A stretch of 33,914 bases of DNA from an uncultured Pelagibacteraceae bacterium (GTDB taxonomy: Bacteria > Pseudomonadota > Alphaproteobacteria > Pelagibacterales > Pelagibacteraceae): positions 1 through 33,914 of the forward strand of contig CACKCD010000009.1 in the NCBI GenBank assembly GCA_902598595.1, in the 5' to 3' direction. The position numbers were made by a program, and so were the translations under genes. A model generated the notes under the pieces. It worked only from the letters and a program-made list of their open reading frames with translations, ran no database searches and had not been told where the DNA came from. Below are positions 14,000 to 24,422 of the stretch, piece after piece (positions within the stretch are counted from its first letter, which is position 1; each line of letters begins with the position of its first letter).

Positions 14000-14827
14000 C
14001 TATTTAATTTTATTTATAATCTTCTGAAGAAAATTAGCATCTTTCTTGTCTTTAACTTTCTCTTTAATTTCATAATTTTTATTGAAAACCTTATATGACT
14101 GTTCGAACCATTCACTTGAATTGTAATTATAACCTAAAATTTTTGCGTATTTTTTTGCCTCTTTTTCTAGACCTAGATAGTAATTTATTTCAACTAATCG
14201 ATGAAGAGCTTCTTCTACAAAAACTGTTTTTTCATATTCATCAACTATTTTAATTAACCTATTCATGGCCGGAACCCATTTCTGTATAGAAATATAATAC
14301 TTAGCAACATATAACTCTTTAGCAGCAAGTTGATTCTGGATTAAATCCTTCTTAAACTTCAAATCGATAGCATAATCTGAATTTGGAAATTTTTTTAAAA
14401 AAAAATCAATTTTCTTATCGGCTTCTAATAGTGGCTTAAGATCTTTTTTTTCATCTGACATTTGTTCATAATATATTATTGCTATTAAATAATGTGCATA
14501 CATTACATTTTTATCTGCTGGATATTTTTTTAAATATCTCTCTAAGTTTTCTAATGCCTCATTATAAAAATTAATTCCGTAAAGAGAATAACCAGACATT
14601 ACAGCCGATTTAGCTGCAAATTCTACAATCTTAAAATTTAGTTCTGCTTCTGAAAATTTTTTTTCAGCAAAAAAATAGTCGCCTTTGTCAAAAGCATTTA
14701 ACCCTTCTTCGTATAATTTATATGGATCAACTTTATCTTTGTTTATTTCATATTCTATATCTTTGTTTTTAGAGCAAGAAAGCAAAGAAAAAATTAATAT
14801 AAAGATTATAATCAGTTTTTGATACAT
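14000..14827 (-). CDS. bamD: Outer-membrane assembly lipoprotein BamD (TPR)
   Basis: Lipobox LLSCS after a signal peptide; YEEGLNAFDKGDYFFAEKKFSEAE, YPADKNVMYAHYLIAIIYYEQM, FPNSDYAIDLKFKKDLIQNQLAAKELYVAKYYI. Confidence 0.9.
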   Translation of the reverse strand: MYQKLIIIFILIFSLLSCSKNKDIEYEINKDKVDPYKLYEEGLNAFDKGDYFFAEKKFSEAELNFKIVEFAAKSAVMSGYSLYGINFYNEALENLERYLKKYPADKNVMYAHYLIAIIYYEQMSDEKKDLKPLLEADKKIDFFLKKFPNSDYAIDLKFKKDLIQNQLAAKELYVAKYYISIQKWVPAMNRLIKIVDEYEKTVFVEEALHRLVEINYYLGLEKEAKKYAKILGYNYNSSEWFEQSYKVFNKNYEIKEKVKDKKDANFLQKIINKIK

Positions 14828-14873
14828 TTTTTAAACATATCAAATAAATTATATTAGGTAAAATTATGTTTTA

Positions 14874-15800
14874 TTAAATATTAGCTGAAAGGGTTTTTTT
14901 TAACGATTCTTGAACTCGATTATTTTTTTTTCCTATATTTCCATTTTCTAAAGACCAGTTGGATTTGTCAGAAAAAAATTTAATTAACAATTTATTTGTC
15001 AAAGCATGTCCACCTTGGGAAGTTTTCACATGACCTAACATCCTGTATCCTGATAACATTAGATCTCCAAGACAGTCTAGAATTTTATGGTAAACAAATT
15101 CATGTCTATTCCTTAAACCATCATCGTTTAATATTTCATTTCCCCTCACAACAATAGCGTTTTCTAGAGATCCTCCTTTAGCCAGCCCTTGACTTTTTAT
15201 GAAATCAATATCTTCATATAAACAAAAAGTTCTTGAGTTATAAATGTTTGTTAAATCTCCATCGCTTAACTTAAACTCTTTTCTTCTAGTTCTTATCAAA
15301 GGGTTGCTATAAACAATTTCAAAATCTACTATTAAATCATTATCTAAAGGTTCGATTGATATATATTTTTTTCCTTCTTGTACCTCTACTTTCCTCAATG
15401 TCTTAATAAATCTTTTAGATTCTGTTTGTTCTTTAATTCCTGCGGATCTAATAGCTTCAACAAATTCACTTGCAGATCCATCTAAAATTGGAACTTCTGG
15501 CGCATCAATTTCAACTAATGCATTATCTATTCCTTCACCAAAAAAAGCAGCCATCAAGTGTTCAACAGTTGATACTGTAGTACCATTACTGTTTTTAATC
15601 TTAGTGCAAAGTATTGGTTCTACAACGTTCAGATAATTTGCTTCAATTATGTTTTCTTTTTCTAAATCAGTTCTGCAAAATTTAATTCCAAAATTTTCCT
15701 TCGCAGTTTTTACTTTTAGATTAGCTTTTATGCCATTATGTAAACCAACACCAGATAGGTTAATTGTATTATTAATAGTCTTTTGATTATGATGAGGCAT
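14874..15800 (-). CDS. lpxC: UDP-3-O-acyl-N-acetylglucosamine deacetylase
   Basis: VSTVEHLMAAFFGEGIDNALVEIDAPEVPILDGSASEFVEAI, RTFCLYEDIDFIKSQGLAKGGSLENAIV, LRNRHEFVYHKILDCLGDL. Confidence 0.97.
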   Translation of the reverse strand: MPHHNQKTINNTINLSGVGLHNGIKANLKVKTAKENFGIKFCRTDLEKENIIEANYLNVVEPILCTKIKNSNGTTVSTVEHLMAAFFGEGIDNALVEIDAPEVPILDGSASEFVEAIRSAGIKEQTESKRFIKTLRKVEVQEGKKYISIEPLDNDLIVDFEIVYSNPLIRTRRKEFKLSDGDLTNIYNSRTFCLYEDIDFIKSQGLAKGGSLENAIVVRGNEILNDDGLRNRHEFVYHKILDCLGDLMLSGYRMLGHVKTSQGGHALTNKLLIKFFSDKSNWSLENGNIGKKNNRVQESLKKTLSANI

Positions 15801-15867
15801 TTGAATTTATATACAGAATAGAGGAGTTCAAATATAAACAACAAATGTTTCCAAAAAAAACAATGAA

Positions 15868-17055
15868 TTATCCAAATAAAGACTTGAAAATTCTTGTAAT
15901 TAAAGAGTTTTTTGTTTGAGTTATTGGTATTGCCTCCTTTTTCCATCCAAAAATTGATAAGTGGGCTGCACTTTGAATTATCTTTTCTATATTTAAATCT
16001 TCAATCATATGCATCTCATTCTGAGAGAAGAAAATTTCAAAATTTTCTCTAAAATTAGAAAAAATAATTTCGTCCTCAAGTGTTAGATAAATTTTTATAT
16101 CATTTTTTTTGAAGCATTTTATATTAATATTTTTATTAAAAATAATATCATTAATTTCTTCAATCCTAGCTTTCACTATATCATAAATTAGTTTTTTTTT
16201 TATTTTTCTAAAATTTCTATCATTAAAATATTTATCTTCAAATATTTCATCGTCTGAAAATTTTTTATTTTGATAAGGTTTATCTGATAAGATTTTTTTT
16301 AAAATTTCATTTTCTATAGAGCAAACTTTCTTTACATCTCTTAAGATTATATTTGTGCCAAAATTAAAATTTTCTACATATCTAAATGAAGCTTTGTCAA
16401 AAAAGCTTAGATTAGAACTTTCTTTATTAATTCTTATATAAAAAAAAGTTTCAGCATTTTTATTATTAATTAGTTCGACTCCATCAATAAAATTTTTAAT
16501 TAATATTTTTTTTACACTTAGACTATTCTTATTAAAAAAGTTTTTAATATTTTTTAAATCATTGTTTTTGATCAAAAAAAAAGTAAGTTCGTGACTATAA
16601 AAATCTCCAAATAAACCTATAGGTAAATTTTCGATATTATTCCCATCTAAAATACTTTTAGAATTAAAGATATGTAGAATTGTCTTTTCTTTTTCATTTT
16701 CTGTAACAGCTAATTTAAGTGAGTTTAAAATATAAGAGATGTTTTCTTTTAAAACTTGAGATCCATTAAGTTTTTTAAAACCTGAAATATTTATACAAGA
16801 ATAGAAAGAATAATCTAAAATAATAGTTACATCTTTGAAAACACAGTTAAGTTTTTCCTCAATCTTTTTAACATTATTTTTTATTGTATTCTCTATTAGT
16901 TCAATATTTGTAAATTTATTTTTATCAATTCCTTCTTTTTTGCTAATAATTTTTTCTATAATCTCAAAATTGTAATTGTCATCATATAGGCCAGCTATAA
17001 AAATTAAATTTGAATGATTAATTTCAACAAAAAGTGTCGGAATATCCGTTTTCAT
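15868..17055 (-). CDS. ftsA: Highly divergent FtsA-like cell division protein
   Basis: Position between ftsQ and lpxC, about 395 aa; FNFGTNIILRDV resembles the FtsA GGxxITxDI segment; C-terminal amphipathic helix SLITRIFKSLFG like an FtsA membrane-targeting sequence. Identity rests largely on synteny. Confidence 0.72.
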   Translation of the reverse strand: MKTDIPTLFVEINHSNLIFIAGLYDDNYNFEIIEKIISKKEGIDKNKFTNIELIENTIKNNVKKIEEKLNCVFKDVTIILDYSFYSCINISGFKKLNGSQVLKENISYILNSLKLAVTENEKEKTILHIFNSKSILDGNNIENLPIGLFGDFYSHELTFFLIKNNDLKNIKNFFNKNSLSVKKILIKNFIDGVELINNKNAETFFYIRINKESSNLSFFDKASFRYVENFNFGTNIILRDVKKVCSIENEILKKILSDKPYQNKKFSDDEIFEDKYFNDRNFRKIKKKLIYDIVKARIEEINDIIFNKNINIKCFKKNDIKIYLTLEDEIIFSNFRENFEIFFSQNEMHMIEDLNIEKIIQSAAHLSIFGWKKEAIPITQTKNSLITRIFKSLFG

Positions 17056-17058
17056 AAT

Positions 17059-17718
17059 TTAATTTAAAATCAATTGATCTTTGATTCTATAGTCAAATAT
17101 TTTATAATTCTTAAAACTAATATCATCTTTGGAAAGTATAAAATTTTTTAAGTAAAAAATGTAATTTTTAATTGGTAATTTAATAACTTTATCATCATGC
17201 AATACTAAATCCCATCTACCAGACTCAAAAAAATAAAAAGATTTTATCATTTCTAAAGGAAACTTTATATTTTTAAGATCTTGATAAAAAGAATAGAATT
17301 TTTCCCCATTACCAATAACAATAGGCAAATCATTATATATCTCTATATTTATAAAATCGATTAAGTCTCCTTTATCAGAGATGAAAAATTTTTTTTTTTT
17401 ATTTTGTAAAACTGCTATTGGTTTTTTTTCTACAATTTTTAATTTTAGTGTATTTGGGTAAATCTTTTTAATACTAAAACTTTCAATGAAAGTTACACTT
17501 TTTAAACTTTCTTCTATATCTTTGATCTTCAAAAAAAATAAATTCTCCTTATACAAAAAATTTAATTTTTTTTTAATTTCATCTGTTTCAATAACTGAAT
17601 TGTTTTCGACCTTAATTTTTTGAATATTGAAATGTGAGTCTAAGATAAAATTAGATTTTGGAGTATAGGTTGTTAAAAAAAAGAAAAGTACAAGCAATCC
17701 AATCAGTGACTTTTTCAT
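17059..17718 (-). CDS. ftsQ: Cell division protein FtsQ (POTRA)
   Basis: N-terminal TM helix, POTRA-like FNIQKIKVENNSVIETDEIKKKLNFLYKENLFFLKIKDIEESLKSVTFIESFSIKKIYPNTLKLKIVEKKPIAVLQ; between ddl and ftsA. Confidence 0.88.
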   Translation of the reverse strand: MKKSLIGLLVLFFFLTTYTPKSNFILDSHFNIQKIKVENNSVIETDEIKKKLNFLYKENLFFLKIKDIEESLKSVTFIESFSIKKIYPNTLKLKIVEKKPIAVLQNKKKKFFISDKGDLIDFINIEIYNDLPIVIGNGEKFYSFYQDLKNIKFPLEMIKSFYFFESGRWDLVLHDDKVIKLPIKNYIFYLKNFILSKDDISFKNYKIFDYRIKDQLILN

Positions 17719-18647
17719 CTATTTAAACCGGCATTAAATAAAATTTTTCGAACTAAATTTTCAAAAGAAATTCCTTTATAATTAGCAATCTCTGGAACTA
17801 ACGATAAACTAGTCATGCCTGGTTGAGTGTTGATCTCTAAAAGATAAAATTTGTTATTAAAAAATTTAAAATCTGATCTAGTTATACCCTTGCAGCCTAA
17901 TGCGTTATGAGCTTTTTTAGCAATCACAAGAGCCTTCTTATATTTATCTTTTTTTAAATTAGCTGGCATAATATGTTTAGTATTAGCTAACTTTGAATAC
18001 TTAGCTTTATAGTCATAAAATTTTCTCTTTGGCTTAAGTTCAATTGCGCCAAGAGGAGTGCCATTAATAACTGCTACTTGGATTTCTTGCCCGCCTATAA
18101 AAGGTTCAAAAATTAATTCTGCATATTTTTTAAATAGAAATTTTGAGGAATTATTAAGATGTTGAATATTTTCACATATTCTTACTCCCAAACTAGAGCC
18201 CTCACTTATAGGTTTAACTACTATTGGAAATTTAATCTTTTTTTTTTTTATAGATTTTTTCAGTTCAACAATATTAAAATTTTCTTTTCTAAATACAAAA
18301 TATTTTGGGGATTTAATGTTATTTTTTTTAAAAATTTCTTTTGAAATTTTTTTGTTCATGGCATTATAAGAGCTGATTACACCCGAGTGAGTATAAGGAA
18401 TTTTTAAATATTCAAAAAAACTTTGAACCACTCCATCTTCTCCATCTCTACCGTGTAATGCGTTAAAGATAACATCAATATTTTTTTTATTAATTAAAGA
18501 CAGAGATTTTTTTTTAGGATCAAAAGTTGATACTTTAAATCCTATTTTTTTTAAGGCTTTTGCACAGGCTCTGCCGCTGTCGAGACTAATTTCTCTTTCT
18601 CCGGATGTGCCTCCTAGCACTACTAAAACTTTTTTATTTTTCATCAC
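17715..18647 (-). CDS. ddl: D-alanine--D-alanine ligase
   Basis: VVLGGTSGEREISLDSGRA, NALHGRDGEDGVVQSFFEYLKIPYTHSGVISSYNAMNK, KPISEGSSLGV, YLLEINTQPGMTSLSLVPE. Confidence 0.96.
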   Translation of the reverse strand: MMKNKKVLVVLGGTSGEREISLDSGRACAKALKKIGFKVSTFDPKKKSLSLINKKNIDVIFNALHGRDGEDGVVQSFFEYLKIPYTHSGVISSYNAMNKKISKEIFKKNNIKSPKYFVFRKENFNIVELKKSIKKKKIKFPIVVKPISEGSSLGVRICENIQHLNNSSKFLFKKYAELIFEPFIGGQEIQVAVINGTPLGAIELKPKRKFYDYKAKYSKLANTKHIMPANLKKDKYKKALVIAKKAHNALGCKGITRSDFKFFNNKFYLLEINTQPGMTSLSLVPEIANYKGISFENLVRKILFNAGLNR

Positions 18648-19542
18648 CTATAATTTTTATTTCTAAATCGAGGCTAACTCCTGTTTTAAATTTGACTTCT
18701 TCTCTTACTTTATTAATTAATTTTTCTATATCTGATGCTTTAGCCCTACCGTTATTTACAAAGAAATTACAATGTTTTTCGGAAATCTTTGCATCTCCTA
18801 TATAAAGTTTATCACAACCGGACTCCTTAATTAACATCCATGCCTTTTTTTCATTATTATTTTTAAATGTACTGCCACCAGTTTTTATTTGACTTGGCTG
18901 AGACTCTTTTTTTCTCAAAATCAATTTTTCTTGTTTTTTTGAAATCAATTGTTTCGAGGAAACAGAGCCTTTAAGTATTGCAGATAATATGATGTAATTT
19001 TTTGGAATATTTGTACCCCTATAATAAAATTTAATTTCTTCATTTTTTAATTCTTTTTCATTTCCACTGTCATCTAATACTTTTATAGATACTAAAATTT
19101 TAGAAATGTCAGAACCGTAACAACCGCTATTCATGGTAATTGCCCCGCCTATTGAGCCTGGAATACAAGAAAGAAATTCCATGTTGCTGATATCATTATT
19201 TTTTGCAAAATCTGAAACTTTCTTGTCTAAAATTGCAGCTCCTACCTCTATAGTATCTTTCGTTAGAAGCTTGATACTCGAAAATTTAGAGCCTAATTTT
19301 ACCACAACTCCTTTTACACCAGAATCTCTAATTAAAGTGTTTGAGCCTGCGCCTAAAATATACATCTTTAAATTGTTTTCTTTGATTTCATTTAAAAATT
19401 CTATCAATTGATCTTTGCTTTCAGGCCGAAAAAAAATATCTGCAGGGCCTCCTAAATTAAACCAACTATATTTTGATAAATTTTCTTTGATAATTAAGTT
19501 TTTACCAAATTTTTTTTGTAAATTTTCTTTATTTAAATTCAT
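18634..19542 (-). CDS. murB: UDP-N-acetylenolpyruvoylglucosamine reductase
   Basis: YSWFNLGGPADIFFRP, LGAGSNTLIRDSGVKGVVVKL, FLSCIPGSIGGAITMNSGCYG, KTGGSTFKNN. Confidence 0.96.
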   Translation of the reverse strand: MNLNKENLQKKFGKNLIIKENLSKYSWFNLGGPADIFFRPESKDQLIEFLNEIKENNLKMYILGAGSNTLIRDSGVKGVVVKLGSKFSSIKLLTKDTIEVGAAILDKKVSDFAKNNDISNMEFLSCIPGSIGGAITMNSGCYGSDISKILVSIKVLDDSGNEKELKNEEIKFYYRGTNIPKNYIILSAILKGSVSSKQLISKKQEKLILRKKESQPSQIKTGGSTFKNNNEKKAWMLIKESGCDKLYIGDAKISEKHCNFFVNNGRAKASDIEKLINKVREEVKFKTGVSLDLEIKIIGDEK

Positions 19543-20936
19543 AAACTAAACTTAAGCTCTCTCATCCATTGAGAAATAGAACCAGCTCCCATACCAATTA
19601 TAATTTCATTACTTATTAAGTTCTTTCTAAAATAGTTTGATAATTCTTTTTGACTATTGACTAAGACTACCTGAGTTTTAGAGTTTTTAGATATTAATTT
19701 TGCAAAATTATGAAGATTAAAGTTAAAATTTTTCTTTTCTCCTGCTGCATATAGTGGACAAATTAAAACTAAATCTGATTGTAGAAATGATTTTGAAAAA
19801 GCTTTTGATAACGACATTACTCTTGAATATCTATGAGGCTCAAAAACTGTAATAATTTTTCTTTTACTATAAGCTTTATTGACTCCATCTAAGATAGAAG
19901 TAATTTCAGTGGGGTGATGAGCATAATCATCAAAAAATTCATTTTTATTTTTTGTAAATATTTTTGTCATTCTTCTTTGAACTCCTGAAAAGCTCTTTAA
20001 CGCCTTCTTAATTGTATCAGTTTTCACTCCAAGATTAATACAAACGGCAACAGCAGCAGTTGCATTAAGAATATTATGCCTACCTATTAATCGTAAATTA
20101 ATATTTTTAATTGTTTTTTTTTGATTATTTAAATCTTTATAATGTAAGTCAAAAAAAGAATGATCAGCTTTGTATTTTGGGTTACTTATTCTATAATTAG
20201 CCTCTTTTTTAAATCCATATGTTAATATGTTTTTATTTTTTATCTTGGTTAAAATTTTATTAATATTTTTATTATCAATACAGATTAAAGATTTTCCAAT
20301 TGGTGGAGTTTTGTTGATAAATTCTATAAATGCTTTTTCTAAATTTTTATAATTTTTATAATAATCAATATGTTCAAAATCTATATTGGTAACTATAGAG
20401 TAGTTGACAGGTAGTTTTAAGAAGCTTCCATCGGACTCGTCTGCTTCTAAAATAGCCCACTCCCCTTTTCCTAACTTAGCATTACTTTTAAATGAATTAA
20501 TAACTCCACCATTTATAATTGTTGGATCTAGTTTTTGATCAGATAAAATTTTTGCTACTAAAGAAGTTGTAGTTGTCTTGCCGTGGGAGCCTGTAATAAT
20601 AATATTTTTTTTGAGTGAAGCAACATTTGCAAGCACTTCAGCTCTTGAATAAATTGGAATTTTTTTTATTTTAGCATGCTTAATTTCTACATTATTATTT
20701 TTTATCGCAGATGATTTAACAATTATAGTTGCATTTTTTATATTTGATTTAGAGTGCCCTATGAAGACTTTAATTCCTGCGTTAGAACAATTTAAAGTAC
20801 TTCTATTTTTACTTTGATCGCTACCTTGAATATTAAACCCCATTGTTTTCATTACTTGAGCTAACCCACTCATACCAATTCCACCTATACCCAAAAAATG
20901 AATATTTTCTTTTTGACCTATTCTAATGTTCTTCAT
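19539..20936 (-). CDS. murC: UDP-N-acetylmuramate--L-alanine ligase
   Basis: HFLGIGGIGMSGLAQVMKTMGFNIQGSDQ, ITGSHGKTTTTSLVAKIL, EADESDGSFLKL, DDYAHHPTEI, VFEPHRYSR. Confidence 0.97.
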   Translation of the reverse strand: MKNIRIGQKENIHFLGIGGIGMSGLAQVMKTMGFNIQGSDQSKNRSTLNCSNAGIKVFIGHSKSNIKNATIIVKSSAIKNNNVEIKHAKIKKIPIYSRAEVLANVASLKKNIIITGSHGKTTTTSLVAKILSDQKLDPTIINGGVINSFKSNAKLGKGEWAILEADESDGSFLKLPVNYSIVTNIDFEHIDYYKNYKNLEKAFIEFINKTPPIGKSLICIDNKNINKILTKIKNKNILTYGFKKEANYRISNPKYKADHSFFDLHYKDLNNQKKTIKNINLRLIGRHNILNATAAVAVCINLGVKTDTIKKALKSFSGVQRRMTKIFTKNKNEFFDDYAHHPTEITSILDGVNKAYSKRKIITVFEPHRYSRVMSLSKAFSKSFLQSDLVLICPLYAAGEKKNFNFNLHNFAKLISKNSKTQVVLVNSQKELSNYFRKNLISNEIIIGMGAGSISQWMRELKFSL

Positions 20937-22026
20937 TGTTAATCATCGTATTTATTTGTTCATCGATATTTTTATATACTGATTTATCAGAATATTCTCT
21001 TTGTTTACTAGTCATTAAACTTAATAAAGATAAGTCCTTACTAATCTTTTTAATTAATTGAAATAATTTTAAATTTAAATCTTTTTCTTCTATTAAATAA
21101 CCATACCCTTTTTTTTCATAGTAAATCGCATTTTTCAGTTGATGATCATCAGCTGAAGATGGTAAAGGGACAGCTATAAATGGCACTTTTGCATTAACTA
21201 ACTCAGCTAACATCGAAGATCCAGAGCGAGTAATTGCTAAATCAATTTTTGAGAAATAATTTAAAATATTTTCTGTGAAGTTAAAAATTTCAAAATCAAT
21301 ATTTAAATTCTTATAAAAAGAAGTTAAATAATCATTTTGGTCTGGAAGACATTGTTGGTAAATTTTTAAGGGTATTTTAGTTTCATGACACTCTTTAAAG
21401 ATTTCAGTAAGTTTTTCTCCAAAAATCTTTGCAGCTTGGCTACCTCCTAAAACTAATATTCTCAATTTTCCTTCTTTTTGGATAAAGTCAGAATTAAGTT
21501 GAAAATCTAGTATTTCTTTGCGAATTATATTTCCTATCTCAAGAACCTTATTAAGAAATTTTTGTGAAATTCCTTTAACTTCCTTATTTGATACAAAAAT
21601 TTTTTCTGCAAAAGGCAATAAATATTTATTAGCTTTTCCAATATATAAATTGCTCTCGTAGATAACGAATGGAATTCTGAGTATTTTAGCTGCTATACAA
21701 ACTGGAAAAGAAGAATACCCGCCCATACCAAAAACTAAATTTGGTCTATTAGTCAGTAAAAAGATAAATGATTTAATAATAGAATAAAAAATAATTAACA
21801 TTGAAATCAATGATAAAAATATATTTTTTTTAAAAATAGTCGAAGTATTAATTTCAACAATTTTTAAACCGTTATAGTCCTTCAAATACCTTAAGCCTCT
21901 TTTGTCAGATACAATTTGAACATCTATTTTTTTATCGATAAAGTGTTTAGCCAAGCTATAAGCGGGAAAAACGTGTCCTCCTGTTCCACCTGTAGCAATA
22001 ATTATTTTTTTCTGTTTTTTATTCAT
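20923..22026 (-). CDS. murG: Lipid II synthase MurG (GlcNAc transferase)
   Basis: IIIATGGTGGHVFPAYSLAKHF, NLVFGMGGYSSFPVCIAAKIL, ILVLGGSQAAKIF, AITRSGSSMLAELVNAKVPFIAVPLPSSADDHQ. Confidence 0.96.
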   Translation of the reverse strand: MNKKQKKIIIATGGTGGHVFPAYSLAKHFIDKKIDVQIVSDKRGLRYLKDYNGLKIVEINTSTIFKKNIFLSLISMLIIFYSIIKSFIFLLTNRPNLVFGMGGYSSFPVCIAAKILRIPFVIYESNLYIGKANKYLLPFAEKIFVSNKEVKGISQKFLNKVLEIGNIIRKEILDFQLNSDFIQKEGKLRILVLGGSQAAKIFGEKLTEIFKECHETKIPLKIYQQCLPDQNDYLTSFYKNLNIDFEIFNFTENILNYFSKIDLAITRSGSSMLAELVNAKVPFIAVPLPSSADDHQLKNAIYYEKKGYGYLIEEKDLNLKLFQLIKKISKDLSLLSLMTSKQREYSDKSVYKNIDEQINTMINNEEH

Positions 22027-23146
22027 ACATATCTAATTTAAGCTTTGTATAATTCAAAATTATCCCTGCCAATACTGCGCTTCCAATAAGAGATGAGCCT
22101 CCATAACTTAAAAAAGGTAAAGTCATCCCTGTTGTGGGAAGCAGACTAGTATTTACTCCAATGTGAATAAATGTCTGAAAAATAAGAAGAGAAGCAAGTC
22201 CACATAGAGAAAGTTTTAAAAATTCATCATTTTTTAAAATACAATTTTTTATAATTCTAAAGGCAATATATAAAAAAATAGTAATTATTAAGATAGAAAT
22301 AATAGAACCATATTCTTCAGATATGATTGCTATAATGTAGTCGGTATGAGCTTCAGGCACACTATCTTTTAAAATTCCTTCACCCATTCCTTGACCTTTA
22401 AGACCTCCTTGTTTTATAGCATTCAAAGCTGTTGAAGATTGGAAAGTGTCTCCTTTACTAGGATCTAAAAATGTAGCTAAACGATTAATTATATAACCAA
22501 ACTTCTCAGGCATTAAAAATAAAAGACTGCCTATTAAGAAAATAAAGATAATAAAAAAACTCAAAACATATAGGAGGCTAACACCTGAAACAAAGACAGT
22601 TGCTATCCAACTACCAATAAGTAAAATTGATTGTCCTAAATCTGGTTGATCAATTAAGAGTATTATTACTGAAGCTAGCAAAAGGAAACTAAATAAATAT
22701 CTAACTTGAGAATTTTTTAGCTTATCTAAAGTTAAAATTTTAACCGTAGCCAGAATAAAAAAGGGTTTTAAAAGTTCTATAGGTTGTAGTCTAAATAGAT
22801 ATAGATCTAACCATCTTTTAGCACCTTTTACTTCTACGCCTATAATAGGAACTAAAATTAATAATAAAAAGGAAATTATAAAAAATGGAACAACTATTCT
22901 TTTAAGCAAAGATGTCTCTATAGCAGAAATAATAAACATTATAAAAAGAGCTAATACAGAAAAAATCAAATGCTTTGAAAAAAAGAAGTAGTAAGCTTTA
23001 TTTAATCTCTCCCCTGCCAGCGAAGATGTCGATGAAAAAGAAAAAAAAATTCCTAAAAAAAATAACAACAAAAAACCAAAAAAAATATTTTTATCAATAT
23101 TTCTCCAATAGTTGTTAAATTCAAATTTAAATATATCTTTTAGCAT
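22019..23146 (-). CDS. ftsW: SEDS-family peptidoglycan polymerase FtsW
   Basis: Polytopic; GAKRWLDLYLFRLQPIELLKPFFI, DQPDLGQSILL, TALNAIKQGGLKGQGMGEGILKDSVPEAHTDYIIAIISEEYG, LPTTGMTLPFLSYGGSSLI. Confidence 0.96.
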   Translation of the reverse strand: MLKDIFKFEFNNYWRNIDKNIFFGFLLLFFLGIFFSFSSTSSLAGERLNKAYYFFFSKHLIFSVLALFIMFIISAIETSLLKRIVVPFFIISFLLLILVPIIGVEVKGAKRWLDLYLFRLQPIELLKPFFILATVKILTLDKLKNSQVRYLFSFLLLASVIILLIDQPDLGQSILLIGSWIATVFVSGVSLLYVLSFFIIFIFLIGSLLFLMPEKFGYIINRLATFLDPSKGDTFQSSTALNAIKQGGLKGQGMGEGILKDSVPEAHTDYIIAIISEEYGSIISILIITIFLYIAFRIIKNCILKNDEFLKLSLCGLASLLIFQTFIHIGVNTSLLPTTGMTLPFLSYGGSSLIGSAVLAGIILNYTKLKLDMYE

Positions 23147-24419
23147 ATAGTTTACTCAATTTCTTAAATTCATTACCTCTATTCTCAAAATTTTTAAATT
23201 GATCAAAGGATGCTGCCCCTGGACTTAATAAAATTACTTTGTTTTTTTCATTTAATAATTTTATATCTTTTAGGGCACTTATAATTGCATTTCTTAAATT
23301 TTTTTTGATAGTGAATTTTACTTTATTCTTTAATTGACTTCTAAAAAAAGAAATGTTTTTTCCAATTATATACGATTTGATAATATTATTTTTAACATCT
23401 TTTAAATCAATTTTATCTTTTTTTTTTGGTAATCCACCGACTATCCAATAAATATTTTTGCTACTAGCTAAAGCAAACTTTGAAGATCTTAAACTCGTAG
23501 CTTTAGAATCGTTGATAAAAGTAACGCCATTTTTTTTTAAAAAAATTTCATACCTATGAGATAAGCCCTTAAAGGAACTCATTGACTCTATAAAAGAATG
23601 ATCACTAATTTTTAGTTTTTTTGCTAAAGTATAAACAAAATTCATGTTTTCTTCATTAGCCTTTGATCTTAAGTATAAATTATTTATTTTTGATCTTAAT
23701 TTCTTATAGTCTTTATATTTTAATGAAACTAATTTACTTAAATATTTTTTTTTTTTAAAAATATTTTTGAGATTTTCATTAATAATAGCAAAGTCATTTT
23801 TTTTTTGTAAATGAAATATTTTTAATTTTGATAGAACATACCTTTGCATTGATCCGTGCCAATCAAGATGGTCATTGGTTATATTTAATAATATTGAATA
23901 ATTAGGGTGTATAAATTTTGAATGAGAAAGCTGGAAGGAAGAAGCTTCGATGATTAAAAATGTATTATTTTTAATTTTTAAGTTTAAAATAGGCTTACCA
24001 ATATTACCACCTAATAGAACTTTAAAATTATTTTTTTTTAATAAATGATAGATAATTTTACAAGTGGTCGATTTTCCATTAGATCCAGTCACAACAATAG
24101 AATTAAACTTTGCATTACTTAAATAAAATAAATCTATGTCTGTTATTATTTTTTTAACATATCTTTTTAGTTCTTTTTTATGTTTTGTGTTTTTCAAACT
24201 TATGCCAGGACTTAAAACGATGTAATCTACTTTTTTTATGATATTGCCTAGGTTTTTAATACTTTTAGAACTAAATTTTTTTCTTAATTTAGTGTTATCA
24301 TCCCAGACATAAAAATTTCTAATCTGCTTTTTTTTAAAATATTTAATTACTGACTGTCCAGTTGAGCCTAAGCCGTAAATTAAAAATGAAAATTCTTTTA
24401 AATTTAATGTATGAGACAT
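23127..24419 (-). CDS. murD: UDP-N-acetylmuramoylalanine--D-glutamate ligase
   Basis: VVTGSNGKSTTCKIIYHLL, LGGNIGKPIL, EASSFQLSHSKFIHPNYSILLNITNDHLDWHGSMQRY, FINDSKATS, LLSPGAASFDQFKNFENRGNEF. Confidence 0.95.
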   Translation of the reverse strand: MSHTLNLKEFSFLIYGLGSTGQSVIKYFKKKQIRNFYVWDDNTKLRKKFSSKSIKNLGNIIKKVDYIVLSPGISLKNTKHKKELKRYVKKIITDIDLFYLSNAKFNSIVVTGSNGKSTTCKIIYHLLKKNNFKVLLGGNIGKPILNLKIKNNTFLIIEASSFQLSHSKFIHPNYSILLNITNDHLDWHGSMQRYVLSKLKIFHLQKKNDFAIINENLKNIFKKKKYLSKLVSLKYKDYKKLRSKINNLYLRSKANEENMNFVYTLAKKLKISDHSFIESMSSFKGLSHRYEIFLKKNGVTFINDSKATSLRSSKFALASSKNIYWIVGGLPKKKDKIDLKDVKNNIIKSYIIGKNISFFRSQLKNKVKFTIKKNLRNAIISALKDIKLLNEKNKVILLSPGAASFDQFKNFENRGNEFKKLSKLYAKRYI

Positions 24420-24422
24420 TCA

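Noticed and set aside
15728-15946. Minus-strand 72-aa ORF across the lpxC/ftsA joint
   Set aside because: Overlaps the ends of lpxC and ftsA in another frame; no family resemblance.
18159-19411. Plus-strand ORFs 18159-18344, 18605-18805 and 19133-19411
   Set aside because: Antisense to ddl and murB, low-complexity composition, no motifs.
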